A stretch of 6,132 nucleotides of DNA from Microcaldota archaeon (GTDB taxonomy: Archaea; Micrarchaeota; Micrarchaeia; Micrarchaeales; CABMGC01). Shown here piece after piece: positions 1-6,068 of this stretch. Every line of letters begins with the position of its first letter. The first letter of the stretch is position 1. The notes beneath the pieces were generated by a model. The model was not told the DNA's origin and ran no database searches. It was given only the letters and a program-made list of their open reading frames with translations. The translations under genes and the position numbers were made by a program. The stretch spans positions 1 through 6,132 of the forward strand of contig JAJZOS010000049.1 of NCBI GenBank assembly GCA_021851985.1. Direction: 5' to 3'.

Positions 1-1
1 G

Positions 2-127
2 CTAGATGCATTTGAGAAATCTCATGGCCCATTCAGGAAGATAACTTTAAGGGAGGGAGTGACGATAAATACAACAAAACTTGACCCAAAGGAAGCTGCA
101 CTTGTACTGGCAAGAAGCGCAAAATAA
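2..127 (+). CDS. C-terminal end of an unidentified protein (5' part outside the window)
   Basis: One + strand frame is open from the left edge for 41 codons and ends at TAA (125-127). The tail contains the segments FRKITLREGVTINTTKL and PKEAALVLARSAK. It is hydrophilic, with a short beta-like stretch followed by a probable helix, and has no membrane segment or recognisable motif. The other two frames contain early stops; frame 1 stops at its fifth codon. Use of AGA/AGG and ATA codons resembles the complete genes nearby. I do not recognise the family and assign no function. It lies upstream of tyrS in the same direction, but a 207-base gap with its own promoter-like boxes argues against a shared operon. 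Confidence 0.6.
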   Translation, partial: LDAFEKSHGPFRKITLREGVTINTTKLDPKEAALVLARSAK

Positions 128-140
128 AGCCGGACCGGCT
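128..140 (+). other. Small hairpin directly after the upstream stop codon
   Basis: The 13 bases AGCCGGACCGGCT form a near-perfect inverted repeat starting one base after the TAA at 125-127. They can fold as a 5-bp GC-rich stem with a 3-base loop. No T-run follows, so it does not match the usual T-rich archaeal terminator. It may help processing or 3'-end stability of the upstream transcript, or be chance. Confidence 0.25.
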
Positions 141-167
141 GATAAAGTGCACTTACGCTATTCATCT

Positions 168-194
168 ATGCGCCTAATGCATGTACGAGCGCAT
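168..194 (+). other. Imperfect stem-loop in the non-coding stretch before tyrS
   Basis: ATGCGC at 168-173 pairs with GCGCAT at 189-194, a 6-bp stem enclosing a 15-base loop that itself contains the palindrome ATGCAT. It sits in the 128-334 gap, where I see no gene-like ORF. The only other structures noticed there are the hairpin at 128-140, a tiny GCT-TCGG-AGC hairpin at 261-270, and the promoter elements. This could belong to a small RNA or a long leader, but nothing identifies a family. Confidence 0.15.
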
Positions 195-280
195 CAGGTT
201 CGCTTGCCCTGTCCTTGAAAAGAATGACACCGTTATTACGACACAACCCCTACATATTACGCTTCGGAGCTGATAAAACC

Positions 281-313
281 ATCATTTATAATGATTATCG
301 GGATTTATTATAA
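281..313 (+). promoter_or_regulatory. Probable tyrS promoter with two TATA-like boxes, one inside an inverted repeat
   Basis: Two AT-rich boxes precede tyrS. TTTATAAT at 285-292 lies inside the perfect inverted repeat ATCATT-TAT-AATGAT (281-295). TTTATTATAA at 304-313 is centred about 27 bases before the ATG at 335. Archaeal transcription normally starts about 25-30 bases downstream of the TATA centre. The nearer box would therefore give a leaderless tyrS mRNA, and the farther one a leader of about 20 bases. The palindrome over the first box could be an operator for a dimeric regulator. That is inference, since both boxes are simply AT-rich. Confidence 0.45.
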
Positions 314-334
314 TGAAGGATTTAGGATGAAGTT

Positions 335-1390
335 ATGGACATAGACTCAAGAATCAATCTGATAAAATCAGAGCCTCTTGAAGAAGTGATAACAGAGCAG
401 AATCTGAGGGCTCTTCTAGAATCAAATGAACACCCCAAGCATTATATAGGTCTTGAGATAAGCGGAATGCCGCATATAGGCCACATACTCGTTGCAGGGA
501 AGAAGATAAACGACCTTGATAAGGCAGGTGTGAAGACGCAGGTGCTGCTTGCAGACTGGCATACTGTAGCTAATAACAAGCTTGGAGGCGACTGGAGCCG
601 CATAAAAAAAGCTTCGGAATTTTACAGGGAGCTCTTCAATTTTTTCTGTCCAAACACGGAAGTGATACTGGGCTCTGATCTCTACAGGGACAACAACGAG
701 TACTGGAAGCTTGTTGTGCAGATAGCAAGCCGCACGACAATGGCGAGAGCTACGCGTACGCTCATAATACAAGGAAGGAGCGAGAAGGATACGCTGCACG
801 TGTCGCAATACATATACCCAATCATGCAAGTTGCAGACATATCTGCTCTTGGCGTGGATATACCTCATGCGGGCATGGACCAGAGAAGGGTGCATGTTCT
901 GGCGAAAGAGACCTTTGAAGACTTGAAAATGAAACGGATAGTACCAATACACCACCATCTGATTCCAAGCCTCAAAGAGCCGCCAACGATTGATAAAGAC
1001 GCTGCAAAGGAGGAAATAGTGGCGGCAATGAAGATGTCTAAATCAAAGCCGGGATCGGCCATACCAATAATTGCAAGCAATGAAGAAATCAATTCTATAA
1101 TAAAGAGCGCATGGTGCCCGGAGGGCATGATAGGCGAAAATCCTGTGCTCCAACTGTGCAGATACATAATATTTCCTTTGTCAGGAGAATTGAAGATTGA
1201 AAGGGAAGGAAAATATGGAGGTGATATCACCTACAATTCATATAAGGAACTGGAATCTGATTTTGCAAATAAGAAGCTGCATCCAAGCGACCTGAAGATT
1301 TCTTCGTCCCGTGCGCTTGACAGCATAATGCAGCCACTTGCAAAGAAATTTTCACATAGAAAGGAGGAGATAGCCGCACTATTTTCATGA
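335..1390 (+). CDS. tyrS: Tyrosyl-tRNA synthetase, archaeal/eukaryal type
   Basis: This class I aminoacyl-tRNA synthetase charges tRNA-Tyr with tyrosine in the cytoplasm. The 351-residue product has the HIGH motif at 47-50 (MPHIGHI) and KMSKS at 233-237. By alignment from memory to the Methanocaldococcus jannaschii enzyme, tyrosine-pocket residues are in place: Y37, Y161 in YPIMQVADI, D168 and Q183 in GMDQR. The C-terminal part carries YGGDITYNSYKELE (294-307) and LHPSDL (315-320), typical of archaeal TyrRS anticodon-recognition regions. The stretch between the LAKE segment (189-192) and KMSKS is about 19 residues longer than in M. jannaschii, with a charged insert near 213-231. ATG 335 is the first in-frame start that fits. 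The ATGs at 313 and 327 are in other frames, and the one at 313 stops after five codons. No clear Shine-Dalgarno is present. It is probably a single-gene transcript; the next gene converges on it. Confidence 0.95.
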   Translation: MDIDSRINLIKSEPLEEVITEQNLRALLESNEHPKHYIGLEISGMPHIGHILVAGKKINDLDKAGVKTQVLLADWHTVANNKLGGDWSRIKKASEFYRELFNFFCPNTEVILGSDLYRDNNEYWKLVVQIASRTTMARATRTLIIQGRSEKDTLHVSQYIYPIMQVADISALGVDIPHAGMDQRRVHVLAKETFEDLKMKRIVPIHHHLIPSLKEPPTIDKDAAKEEIVAAMKMSKSKPGSAIPIIASNEEINSIIKSAWCPEGMIGENPVLQLCRYIIFPLSGELKIEREGKYGGDITYNSYKELESDFANKKLHPSDLKISSSRALDSIMQPLAKKFSHRKEEIAALFS

Positions 1391-1437
1391 TGCGACGTAT
1401 GGCATCTGCACATAAATGGCCATGATTCTGCGGTCCG

Positions 1438-2268
1438 TTAAGTGGAATTTGATATGGGAGCGGGGAGAGACGTGACCTGCGATTGTGAAGTTTCATTTGA
1501 CAATGCAACCTCCTTGATTAGTATGTTTATTGGTGCCGCACCGGACGGAACCAGTGTCGCATTCACATATACTGGAACATAATAATCAGGAGAAAGGCAT
1601 GCGTTTATGTCCAGATATGAGCTGTTGCCCCTGAATAACACACTATTCCCCAATATGGTGCCATTGCCGCTTACAGACCAGCATGGTTCCCCAGAGTATG
1701 AACTTGGAAATGCTCCAGTAACATTGAATTTTGTTGTGCCTGAAAGATTAAGCATGCTAGAGAGTTTACTAGCCACCTGAAATACGTTTCCGGTAGTTTC
1801 AAAGCACTTGAAGCCGGTTTCGTTTATATCGTAGCATGAATACACTTTTGTTCCGTTATTTACAGATATGCCCACAGCGCTGAAATTTGATATGCCCAGT
1901 AATTGGGCGTCACTCATCGAAACCGAAACTCTTTCGTCATTTCCATATTTTGAAAAATTCATGGCAAACGGTATTGAGATATACGGATCGTTTGCTGGAG
2001 GAGGCGGATATACGTCGCCAGACACTAGCCCCACATAGGCTATTTTTATCTGTGACGCGGCAGCGATTTTTTGTGTTATTATTGTTCCGATGCCTTCGGG
2101 ATTTTTTGAAAGGGATGATGCAGCATTTATTATGCCTCCGCTTAAATATTCATTATAGAACAATATTGCTCCGAAAATAACTAGGATCAGTATTATTACC
2201 GATACATTCCTCTTAAGATGGCTTTTTGCCGTTTTCGTTGTGTCCTCTTTTTTCGCTTTTGAAGCCAT
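1438..2268 (-). CDS. Signal-anchored, sequon-rich exported protein of unknown function
   Basis: The 276-residue product has a Lys/Arg-rich cytoplasmic N-terminus (residues 1-20), one hydrophobic segment at about 22-38 (SVIILILVIFGAILFY), and a long extracytoplasmic part. That topology is N-in, C-out, with no obvious cleavage site. The external part holds 11 N-X-S/T sequons, at N104, N128, N138, N149, N174, N182, N202, N215, N236, N258 and N274. It also has four cysteines (C145, C155, C196, C224) that could form two disulfides, and a proline run PPPP at 88-91. The rest is rich in Ser, Asn, Val and Gly and looks beta-rich. I recognise no enzyme domain. An envelope or surface glycoprotein role is inferred from topology and sequon density. 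ATG 2268 lies about 25 bases from a TATA-like box, which suits a leaderless start. It converges with tyrS (47-base gap) and diverges from the ALDH gene. Confidence 0.85.
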   Translation of the reverse strand: MASKAKKEDTTKTAKSHLKRNVSVIILILVIFGAILFYNEYLSGGIINAASSLSKNPEGIGTIITQKIAAASQIKIAYVGLVSGDVYPPPPANDPYISIPFAMNFSKYGNDERVSVSMSDAQLLGISNFSAVGISVNNGTKVYSCYDINETGFKCFETTGNVFQVASKLSSMLNLSGTTKFNVTGAFPSSYSGEPCWSVSGNGTILGNSVLFRGNSSYLDINACLSPDYYVPVYVNATLVPSGAAPINILIKEVALSNETSQSQVTSLPAPISNST

Positions 2269-2289
2269 AACCTTATTTTGCAGTTAAAG

Positions 2290-2297
2290 ATTTAAAT
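2290..2297 (-). promoter_or_regulatory. TATA-like box for the exported-protein gene
   Basis: ATTTAAAT is centred about 25 bases upstream of the minus-strand ATG at 2268. That is the distance expected when archaeal transcription starts at or next to the start codon. No Shine-Dalgarno-like sequence lies between box and ATG. It shares the 106-base intergenic region 2269-2374 with the divergent ALDH promoter. Confidence 0.5.
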
Positions 2298-2336
2298 GGA
2301 TTGCCATGGAATGCGCTTTGCACGCCCAACAGAATG

Positions 2337-2346
2337 TTTTTATAAG
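2337..2346 (+). promoter_or_regulatory. TATA-like box for the aldehyde dehydrogenase operon
   Basis: TTTTTATAAG lies about 34 bases (centre to start) upstream of ATG 2375, which predicts a leader of only about 5-9 bases. The bases before the ATG (TTGTGATTTT) contain no convincing Shine-Dalgarno. Together with the minus-strand box at 2290-2297 this makes a compact divergent promoter region. Confidence 0.55.
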
Positions 2347-2374
2347 TTAAATTGCATGATACTTTTGTGATTTT

Positions 2375-3997
2375 ATGCCGGCTGATTTTAAGAATGAATT
2401 TACTTACAAGAAATTTTTGGAAGAGGGGAGGGAGGATGAATTTGACAAGCTTTTCGAAGACGCAGTTGGCATGGTAACGAATGAAATGCTTGGCAAGAAA
2501 CACCCGTTGTATATTGGAGGAAATGAGGTATTTTCGCATGAGGAACTTTCAGAGTACTCCCCGATAGACAAAAATCTCGTAGGGAAGTTCCAGAAAGGAA
2601 CTAGAGAGCAGGTGAAAGAGGCCATAAAAGCTGCGGAGGAAGCTTTTCCAGCATGGAGCGGCATGGATTATAGAGACCGCGCAGCGATATTCGAAAAGGC
2701 CGCAGGGATACTTTCAAGGAGAAAGTTCGAAGTGTCTGCAATCCTGAGCATAGAGAATGGAAAGAGCAGATATGAATCAGTAGGTGAGGTTGATGAAGCC
2801 ATAGATTTTTTCAGGTACTATGCAATTGAGATTATTAAAAATAAGGGGTACATAAGAAAATCTTCTCTGAAGGCAAGCACGGCAAAGGTAAAATCAGGAT
2901 TTCAAGGGGCTCCCGGGAAAGAGGAGAAGGTTAACGTAGTGTTAAGGCCCTACGGAGTTTTCGGGGTGATAGGCCCATTCAATTTCCCGATATCCATACC
3001 GGCTGGAATGAGCAGCGGGGCACTTATAACCGGCAATACAGTCGTATTCAAACCTTCCTCAACCGATAACATGACCATGCTTACTGGAGTGGAGCTTTAC
3101 AAAATATTTGAAGAGGCGGGAGTCCCAAAGGGCGCATTCAACCTCGTTACAGGGCCGGGATCCGAGATAGGAGATGAACTAGTAATAAATCCGGACGTGA
3201 AAGGCATTGCATTCACTGGTTCAAAAGAGATAGGAATTGGGATGATTAAAAAAGCCTATGGACTGGGACTACAAAAGTCTTTTGTAGCTGAAATGGGCGG
3301 CAAAAATCCCGCAATAGTATCTAAATACGCAGACCTTGATGAAGCAGTGTCGGGAATCTCAAGCGCAGCTTTCGGATATTGCGGACAGAAATGCAGTGCA
3401 TGCTCGAGAGTATATGTGCATGCTTCTATTAAGGAGGAATTCATCAGCAAACTTCTTGACAAAGTCAGGACCTTTAAAATAGGAAATCCGCTGAGCAAAG
3501 ACAATTATATTGGTCCTTTGATATCCCATTCAGCACTCGACAAATACAACAAAACGGTAGAAGAAGGCAAGACTTCTGGGAGGATAGTTTACGGAGGCAA
3601 GCATATGGAGCTGGGGCTTGATGGAGCATACGTCGAACCGACAATATTTGAAGCGGAACACAATAACAGGCTTTTTCATGATGAACTTTTCTTGCCTTTT
3701 CTTGCAATAGCGCAATACAAAGACTTCGCCGATGCCATAAAAATGGCGAATGACGTGCCTTACGGGCTCACCGCCGGGCTTTACAGCAAGAAAAAGAGCG
3801 AGATAAAGGAATTTATGGACAACATCGAAGCGGGAGTCGTATATGTAAACAGAGGGACCAGCGCTACGACAGGCGCGATAGTCGGACTCCAGACATTCGT
3901 AGGATGGAAGGAAAGCGGGCTTACCGGCAAAGGAACAGGAAGCAAATTCTACCTTCAGCAGTTCATGAGGGAGCAGAGCAGAACCATAGTGAAATAA
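2375..3997 (+). CDS. NAD(P)-dependent aldehyde dehydrogenase, 1-pyrroline-5-carboxylate dehydrogenase (RocA)-like
   Basis: The family oxidises an aldehyde to an acid in the cytoplasm. The best guess is glutamate-5-semialdehyde to glutamate, the last step of proline degradation. The 540-residue product spans the ALDH fold: N203 in PFNFP, K226 in KPSS, E306 in AEMGGK and the nucleophile C340 in GQKCSACSR. That last motif is characteristic of P5C dehydrogenases. The N-terminal extension (FEDAVGMVTNEMLGKKHPLYIGG) and C-terminal TGAIVG...SG segment also resemble Bacillus RocA as I remember it. Oddities are that the usual E-x-F-G-P reads ELFLP (437-441), FGG near the C-terminus reads FVG (508-510), and a Lys/Ser/Gly-rich stretch near 160-185 looks inserted. 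Substrate is therefore uncertain, and no proline dehydrogenase gene is in view. It is probably the first gene of an operon with the DUF192 gene one base downstream. Confidence 0.85.
   Translation: MPADFKNEFTYKKFLEEGREDEFDKLFEDAVGMVTNEMLGKKHPLYIGGNEVFSHEELSEYSPIDKNLVGKFQKGTREQVKEAIKAAEEAFPAWSGMDYRDRAAIFEKAAGILSRRKFEVSAILSIENGKSRYESVGEVDEAIDFFRYYAIEIIKNKGYIRKSSLKASTAKVKSGFQGAPGKEEKVNVVLRPYGVFGVIGPFNFPISIPAGMSSGALITGNTVVFKPSSTDNMTMLTGVELYKIFEEAGVPKGAFNLVTGPGSEIGDELVINPDVKGIAFTGSKEIGIGMIKKAYGLGLQKSFVAEMGGKNPAIVSKYADLDEAVSGISSAAFGYCGQKCSACSRVYVHASIKEEFISKLLDKVRTFKIGNPLSKDNYIGPLISHSALDKYNKTVEEGKTSGRIVYGGKHMELGLDGAYVEPTIFEAEHNNRLFHDELFLPFLAIAQYKDFADAIKMANDVPYGLTAGLYSKKKSEIKEFMDNIEAGVVYVNRGTSATTGAIVGLQTFVGWKESGLTGKGTGSKFYLQQFMREQSRTIVK
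3989..3992 (+). promoter_or_regulatory. Possible short Shine-Dalgarno for the DUF192 gene
   Basis: GTGA, complementary to part of the archaeal 16S tail (expected SD GGAGGTGA), ends 6 bases before the GTG at 3999. It lies inside the last codons of the ALDH gene. It is only four bases long, so this is weak, but it supports GTG 3999 over the out-of-frame ATG at 3997, which stops after four codons. Confidence 0.3.
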
Positions 3998-3998
3998 T

Positions 3999-4454
3999 GT
4001 GGTACATCTGAAATTTACAAAACATCCCGGAAGAATAGGTCACCACATAAGAGCAGGAGGGACGTACCGCAGCCCCGAATATGAAACCGTGGCGATCAGC
4101 TTCAACGGCAGGAAATTAAAGTTGCTTGTAGCGGATACATTTAGAAAGAAATTTGTAGGACTGATGAACTGCAAGCGGCTTGGGAATAATGAAGGGATGC
4201 TATTCGTATTTGACAGGAACGGAAGGCACGGGTTCTGGATGCTGAAAATGAAGATTAGCATAGACATAATATGGCTTGATGAGGGATGGAAAATAGTTCA
4301 TATATGGAAAATGGCAAAGCCATGCAAATCCATATTTTCCTGCAGGACGGTTAAGCCTGACGCAGATGCCCGCTATGTGATTGAGCTTAAGGCAGGGGCA
4401 TCTTCAAGAATGCACATGAAGATAGGCGACAGATTTGATGCCGGAAGCTGGTAG
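3999..4454 (+). CDS. DUF192 (UPF0127) family protein
   Basis: The 151-residue product carries the DUF192 pattern: VADTFRKKFVGLM (44-56), GMLFVF (66-71), GFWMLKMKISIDIIWLD (78-94) and YVIELKAG (126-133). These correspond to the family's usual GLM, GMLF.F, FWM and D..F.D blocks. DUF192 proteins are small beta-rich proteins of unknown biochemical role found in bacteria and archaea. No signal peptide or lipobox is visible, so this copy is probably cytoplasmic. About 40 residues precede the core. The start is GTG 3999, because an in-frame stop at 3990-3992 excludes anything earlier and the next in-frame ATG falls inside the core. One base separates it from the ALDH stop, so translation is likely coupled. 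A functional link with the ALDH is only suggested by position. Confidence 0.85.
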   Translation: MVHLKFTKHPGRIGHHIRAGGTYRSPEYETVAISFNGRKLKLLVADTFRKKFVGLMNCKRLGNNEGMLFVFDRNGRHGFWMLKMKISIDIIWLDEGWKIVHIWKMAKPCKSIFSCRTVKPDADARYVIELKAGASSRMHMKIGDRFDAGSW

Positions 4455-4455
4455 A

Positions 4456-4479
4456 TTTTTAAGCTTAGTGTGATATAAT
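4456..4479 (+). promoter_or_regulatory. Probable promoter of the prenyl diphosphate synthase gene
   Basis: The 42-base gap between the DUF192 stop and ATG 4497 holds TTTTTAAG (4456-4463) and GATATAAT (4472-4479). The first is about 37 bases from the ATG, similar to the ALDH spacing, and would give a leader of roughly 10 bases. The second is only about 21 bases away, probably too close. The T-run could also end the preceding transcript. No Shine-Dalgarno is seen. Confidence 0.4.
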
Positions 4480-4496
4480 AAAGTTGCTTTGATATT

Positions 4497-5375
4497 ATGC
4501 CTATAACTTTAGAGAATTATGCCGTTAAGTTTCCTAGGAGCATATTGGAAAATTTGAAACGGGTTAGGAAGAGACTGGAATCGTTCAGCACTGAAGACTT
4601 CATAAATGGCGATTTGTATTTGCCGTCGGTGCATCTCCTCGGCAAAAAGAGCAAGCTCCTTAGATCAACATTCGTATTGATGGGCGCAGGCATGATAAAT
4701 GAAAATCCGATAAGGTTCGTTGATTTGGCAGTGGCTGCAGAGCTTCTTCATGCCTCTTCTCTCATACACGATGATATTATTGACGGAGATCAAATCAGAA
4801 GAGGCGTTGAATCGGTCCATTCCAAATACGGGATTCACATAGGCATACTTGCAGGAGACGCATTGATAGCGAAGTCCGTTGAGCTGGCCTCAAAATACGG
4901 AGAGAATGTGCTTATGTCAATAACAAGGTCGAGCATGGAAATGTGCGCTGGGGAAGCGCTTGATTACAGGTACCAAAAAATGCGTAGCGCGCCCAACCTT
5001 AGCCAGTACATAAAGATAGTTACGTTGAAGAGCGCATCGCTGATCGCGAGTTGCTTTAATTCTGCAGCAATATACAAGTCAAGCAAAATTGCTGATGAGA
5101 TGTATCTCTCAGGAAAGGACATAGGAATCGCATTCCAGATAAGAGATGATATAGCGGATTACATGTATTATGTAAAAAAGGGCAGATATAAGCAGCTGGT
5201 TCCCAATGTCGTCACAAGCATTCAGAAAGACTATGGTATCGGAAGAAATTATGCACTAATAAAAGCAGTGCACATGAACAATGAATATGTAACAAGAGCT
5301 CAGGAGAGACTTGCAAGCATAAGATTAGGAAGCTCTTTTATCAAATACTCGGATCTCATAAGAGTGACGATATAG
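4497..5375 (+). CDS. Trans-type polyprenyl (geranylgeranyl or longer) diphosphate synthase
   Basis: The 292-residue product belongs to the family that condenses isopentenyl diphosphate units onto an allylic diphosphate. It supplies chains for archaeal membrane lipids or quinones. The first Asp-rich motif is DDIID (92-96), in the typical context ELLHASSLIHDD and followed by RRG (101-103). The second is DDIAD (217-221) in FQIRDDIADY. G152-E153 and K178 match conserved positions. The usual GGKxxRP IPP-binding motif is degenerate, KSKLLRS at 51-57, keeping K53 and R56 but losing both Gly and the Pro. The fifth residue before DDIID is Ser87 rather than an aromatic, which in this family permits longer products, so the chain may exceed C20. 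Start ATG 4497 has a TATA-like box upstream. The gene ends 5 bases from the convergent methyltransferase gene. Exact product length cannot be read from sequence. Confidence 0.9.
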   Translation: MPITLENYAVKFPRSILENLKRVRKRLESFSTEDFINGDLYLPSVHLLGKKSKLLRSTFVLMGAGMINENPIRFVDLAVAAELLHASSLIHDDIIDGDQIRRGVESVHSKYGIHIGILAGDALIAKSVELASKYGENVLMSITRSSMEMCAGEALDYRYQKMRSAPNLSQYIKIVTLKSASLIASCFNSAAIYKSSKIADEMYLSGKDIGIAFQIRDDIADYMYYVKKGRYKQLVPNVVTSIQKDYGIGRNYALIKAVHMNNEYVTRAQERLASIRLGSSFIKYSDLIRVTI

Positions 5376-5380
5376 TCTAG

Positions 5381-6064
5381 TCATTTATTTCCGGTTATTA
5401 TGAATGATATACCTGATATTAGTCTTATAACTCTCACATTCTTGAAACCCTGTTTACTCAGAAGCTCGGCTGCTGCATTCCTGTCAAAATTCATTATGCT
5501 GCTGGTAAGCCACTTATATGATCCTTTTGATACAATAGAACCTATTGCACGTATTATGCTAAAATAGAACGAAGTAAGATTTAGGTTGCTGTCAGGCTTT
5601 GACATATCCAACAAAACGAATGTGCCGCCCTTCTTCATTACTCTCTTCATTTCCCTTCCGAATACCTTAAGGCTATCGAAGTTCCTAAGTGCGAATCCGC
5701 TTGCAACTACATCAAAATATGAATCAGGATATGCCATGTGCAATGCATCCCCGTATTCAAATCTTATGTTTTTCAGACCAAGCCGCCTTGTCTTTTCTTC
5801 TGCATGCTCAAGCATGTATTTGTTGAAATCCATGCCGATTATCTGGGCCTCCTTGCCGCTTCGTTTTGCTTCCGCAGAAATTGCTATTGCAAGATCTCCT
5901 GTTCCGGTCGCCACATCAAGGACGCGATATCTCCTCTTGCTGATTATTGAATGTCTTGCAGCATCTCTGCGCCATAGGATATCTAAACCAAAACTGAAGA
6001 GATGATTGAAGAAATCATAGTGCCCGTGTATCCTTGTAAACGTGTCGTTTATCCTCTGGCTCAT
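5381..6064 (-). CDS. ubiE: UbiE/MenG-type SAM-dependent quinone C-methyltransferase
   Basis: The family methylates the ring of demethylmenaquinone or a ubiquinone precursor using S-adenosylmethionine, a late step of respiratory quinone synthesis at the membrane. The 227-residue product has the N-terminal UbiE signature YDFFNHLFSFGLDILWRR (16-33) and the SAM-binding LDVATGTGD (49-57). It also has an acidic strand end at GMDF (77-80), SGFALRN (122-128), RVMKKGG (141-147), and the C-terminal YKWLTSSIMNF (183-193) and GF..V segment ending SGISFIITGNK. Length fits the family. Small departures are D28 where the signature has His, K145 where Pro or Val is usual, and D153 for Glu. ATG 6064 follows in-frame stops and lies 4 bases after the preceding minus-strand stop, so it is operon-internal. 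A menaquinone-like substrate is inferred; related UbiE-like methyltransferases on other substrates cannot be excluded. Confidence 0.88.
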   Translation of the reverse strand: MSQRINDTFTRIHGHYDFFNHLFSFGLDILWRRDAARHSIISKRRYRVLDVATGTGDLAIAISAEAKRSGKEAQIIGMDFNKYMLEHAEEKTRRLGLKNIRFEYGDALHMAYPDSYFDVVASGFALRNFDSLKVFGREMKRVMKKGGTFVLLDMSKPDSNLNLTSFYFSIIRAIGSIVSKGSYKWLTSSIMNFDRNAAAELLSKQGFKNVRVIRLISGISFIITGNK

Positions 6065-6068
6065 TATA

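Noticed and set aside
193..216. T-arm-like sequence (CAGGTTCGC...CCTG) suggesting a tRNA
   Set aside because: The loop does not fit the 7-base TTCRANN pattern with a 5-bp stem, and no matching acceptor, D or anticodon arms are present.
224..273. Possible C/D-box guide RNA (ATGACA ... CTGA)
   Set aside because: The C-box match is poor and no internal C'/D' pair or terminal stem is evident.
138..277. Nine-base direct repeat GCTGATAAA at 138-146 and 269-277
   Set aside because: Only two copies, 131 bases apart, with unrelated flanks. Too short to separate from chance.
422..958. 178-codon minus-strand ORF antisense to tyrS
   Set aside because: It is a shadow of the confident tyrS frame. Its translation is rich in Cys, His, Tyr and Arg with no domain-like pattern.
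1887..2180. 97-codon plus-strand ORF opposite the exported-protein gene
   Set aside because: The minus strand has a coherent signal-anchor and sequon pattern. The plus frame is compositionally odd and lacks a promoter-like box.
5586..6005. 139-codon plus-strand ORF antisense to the UbiE-type gene
   Set aside because: The opposite strand carries clear UbiE motifs across the whole length, and this frame shows no motif of its own.
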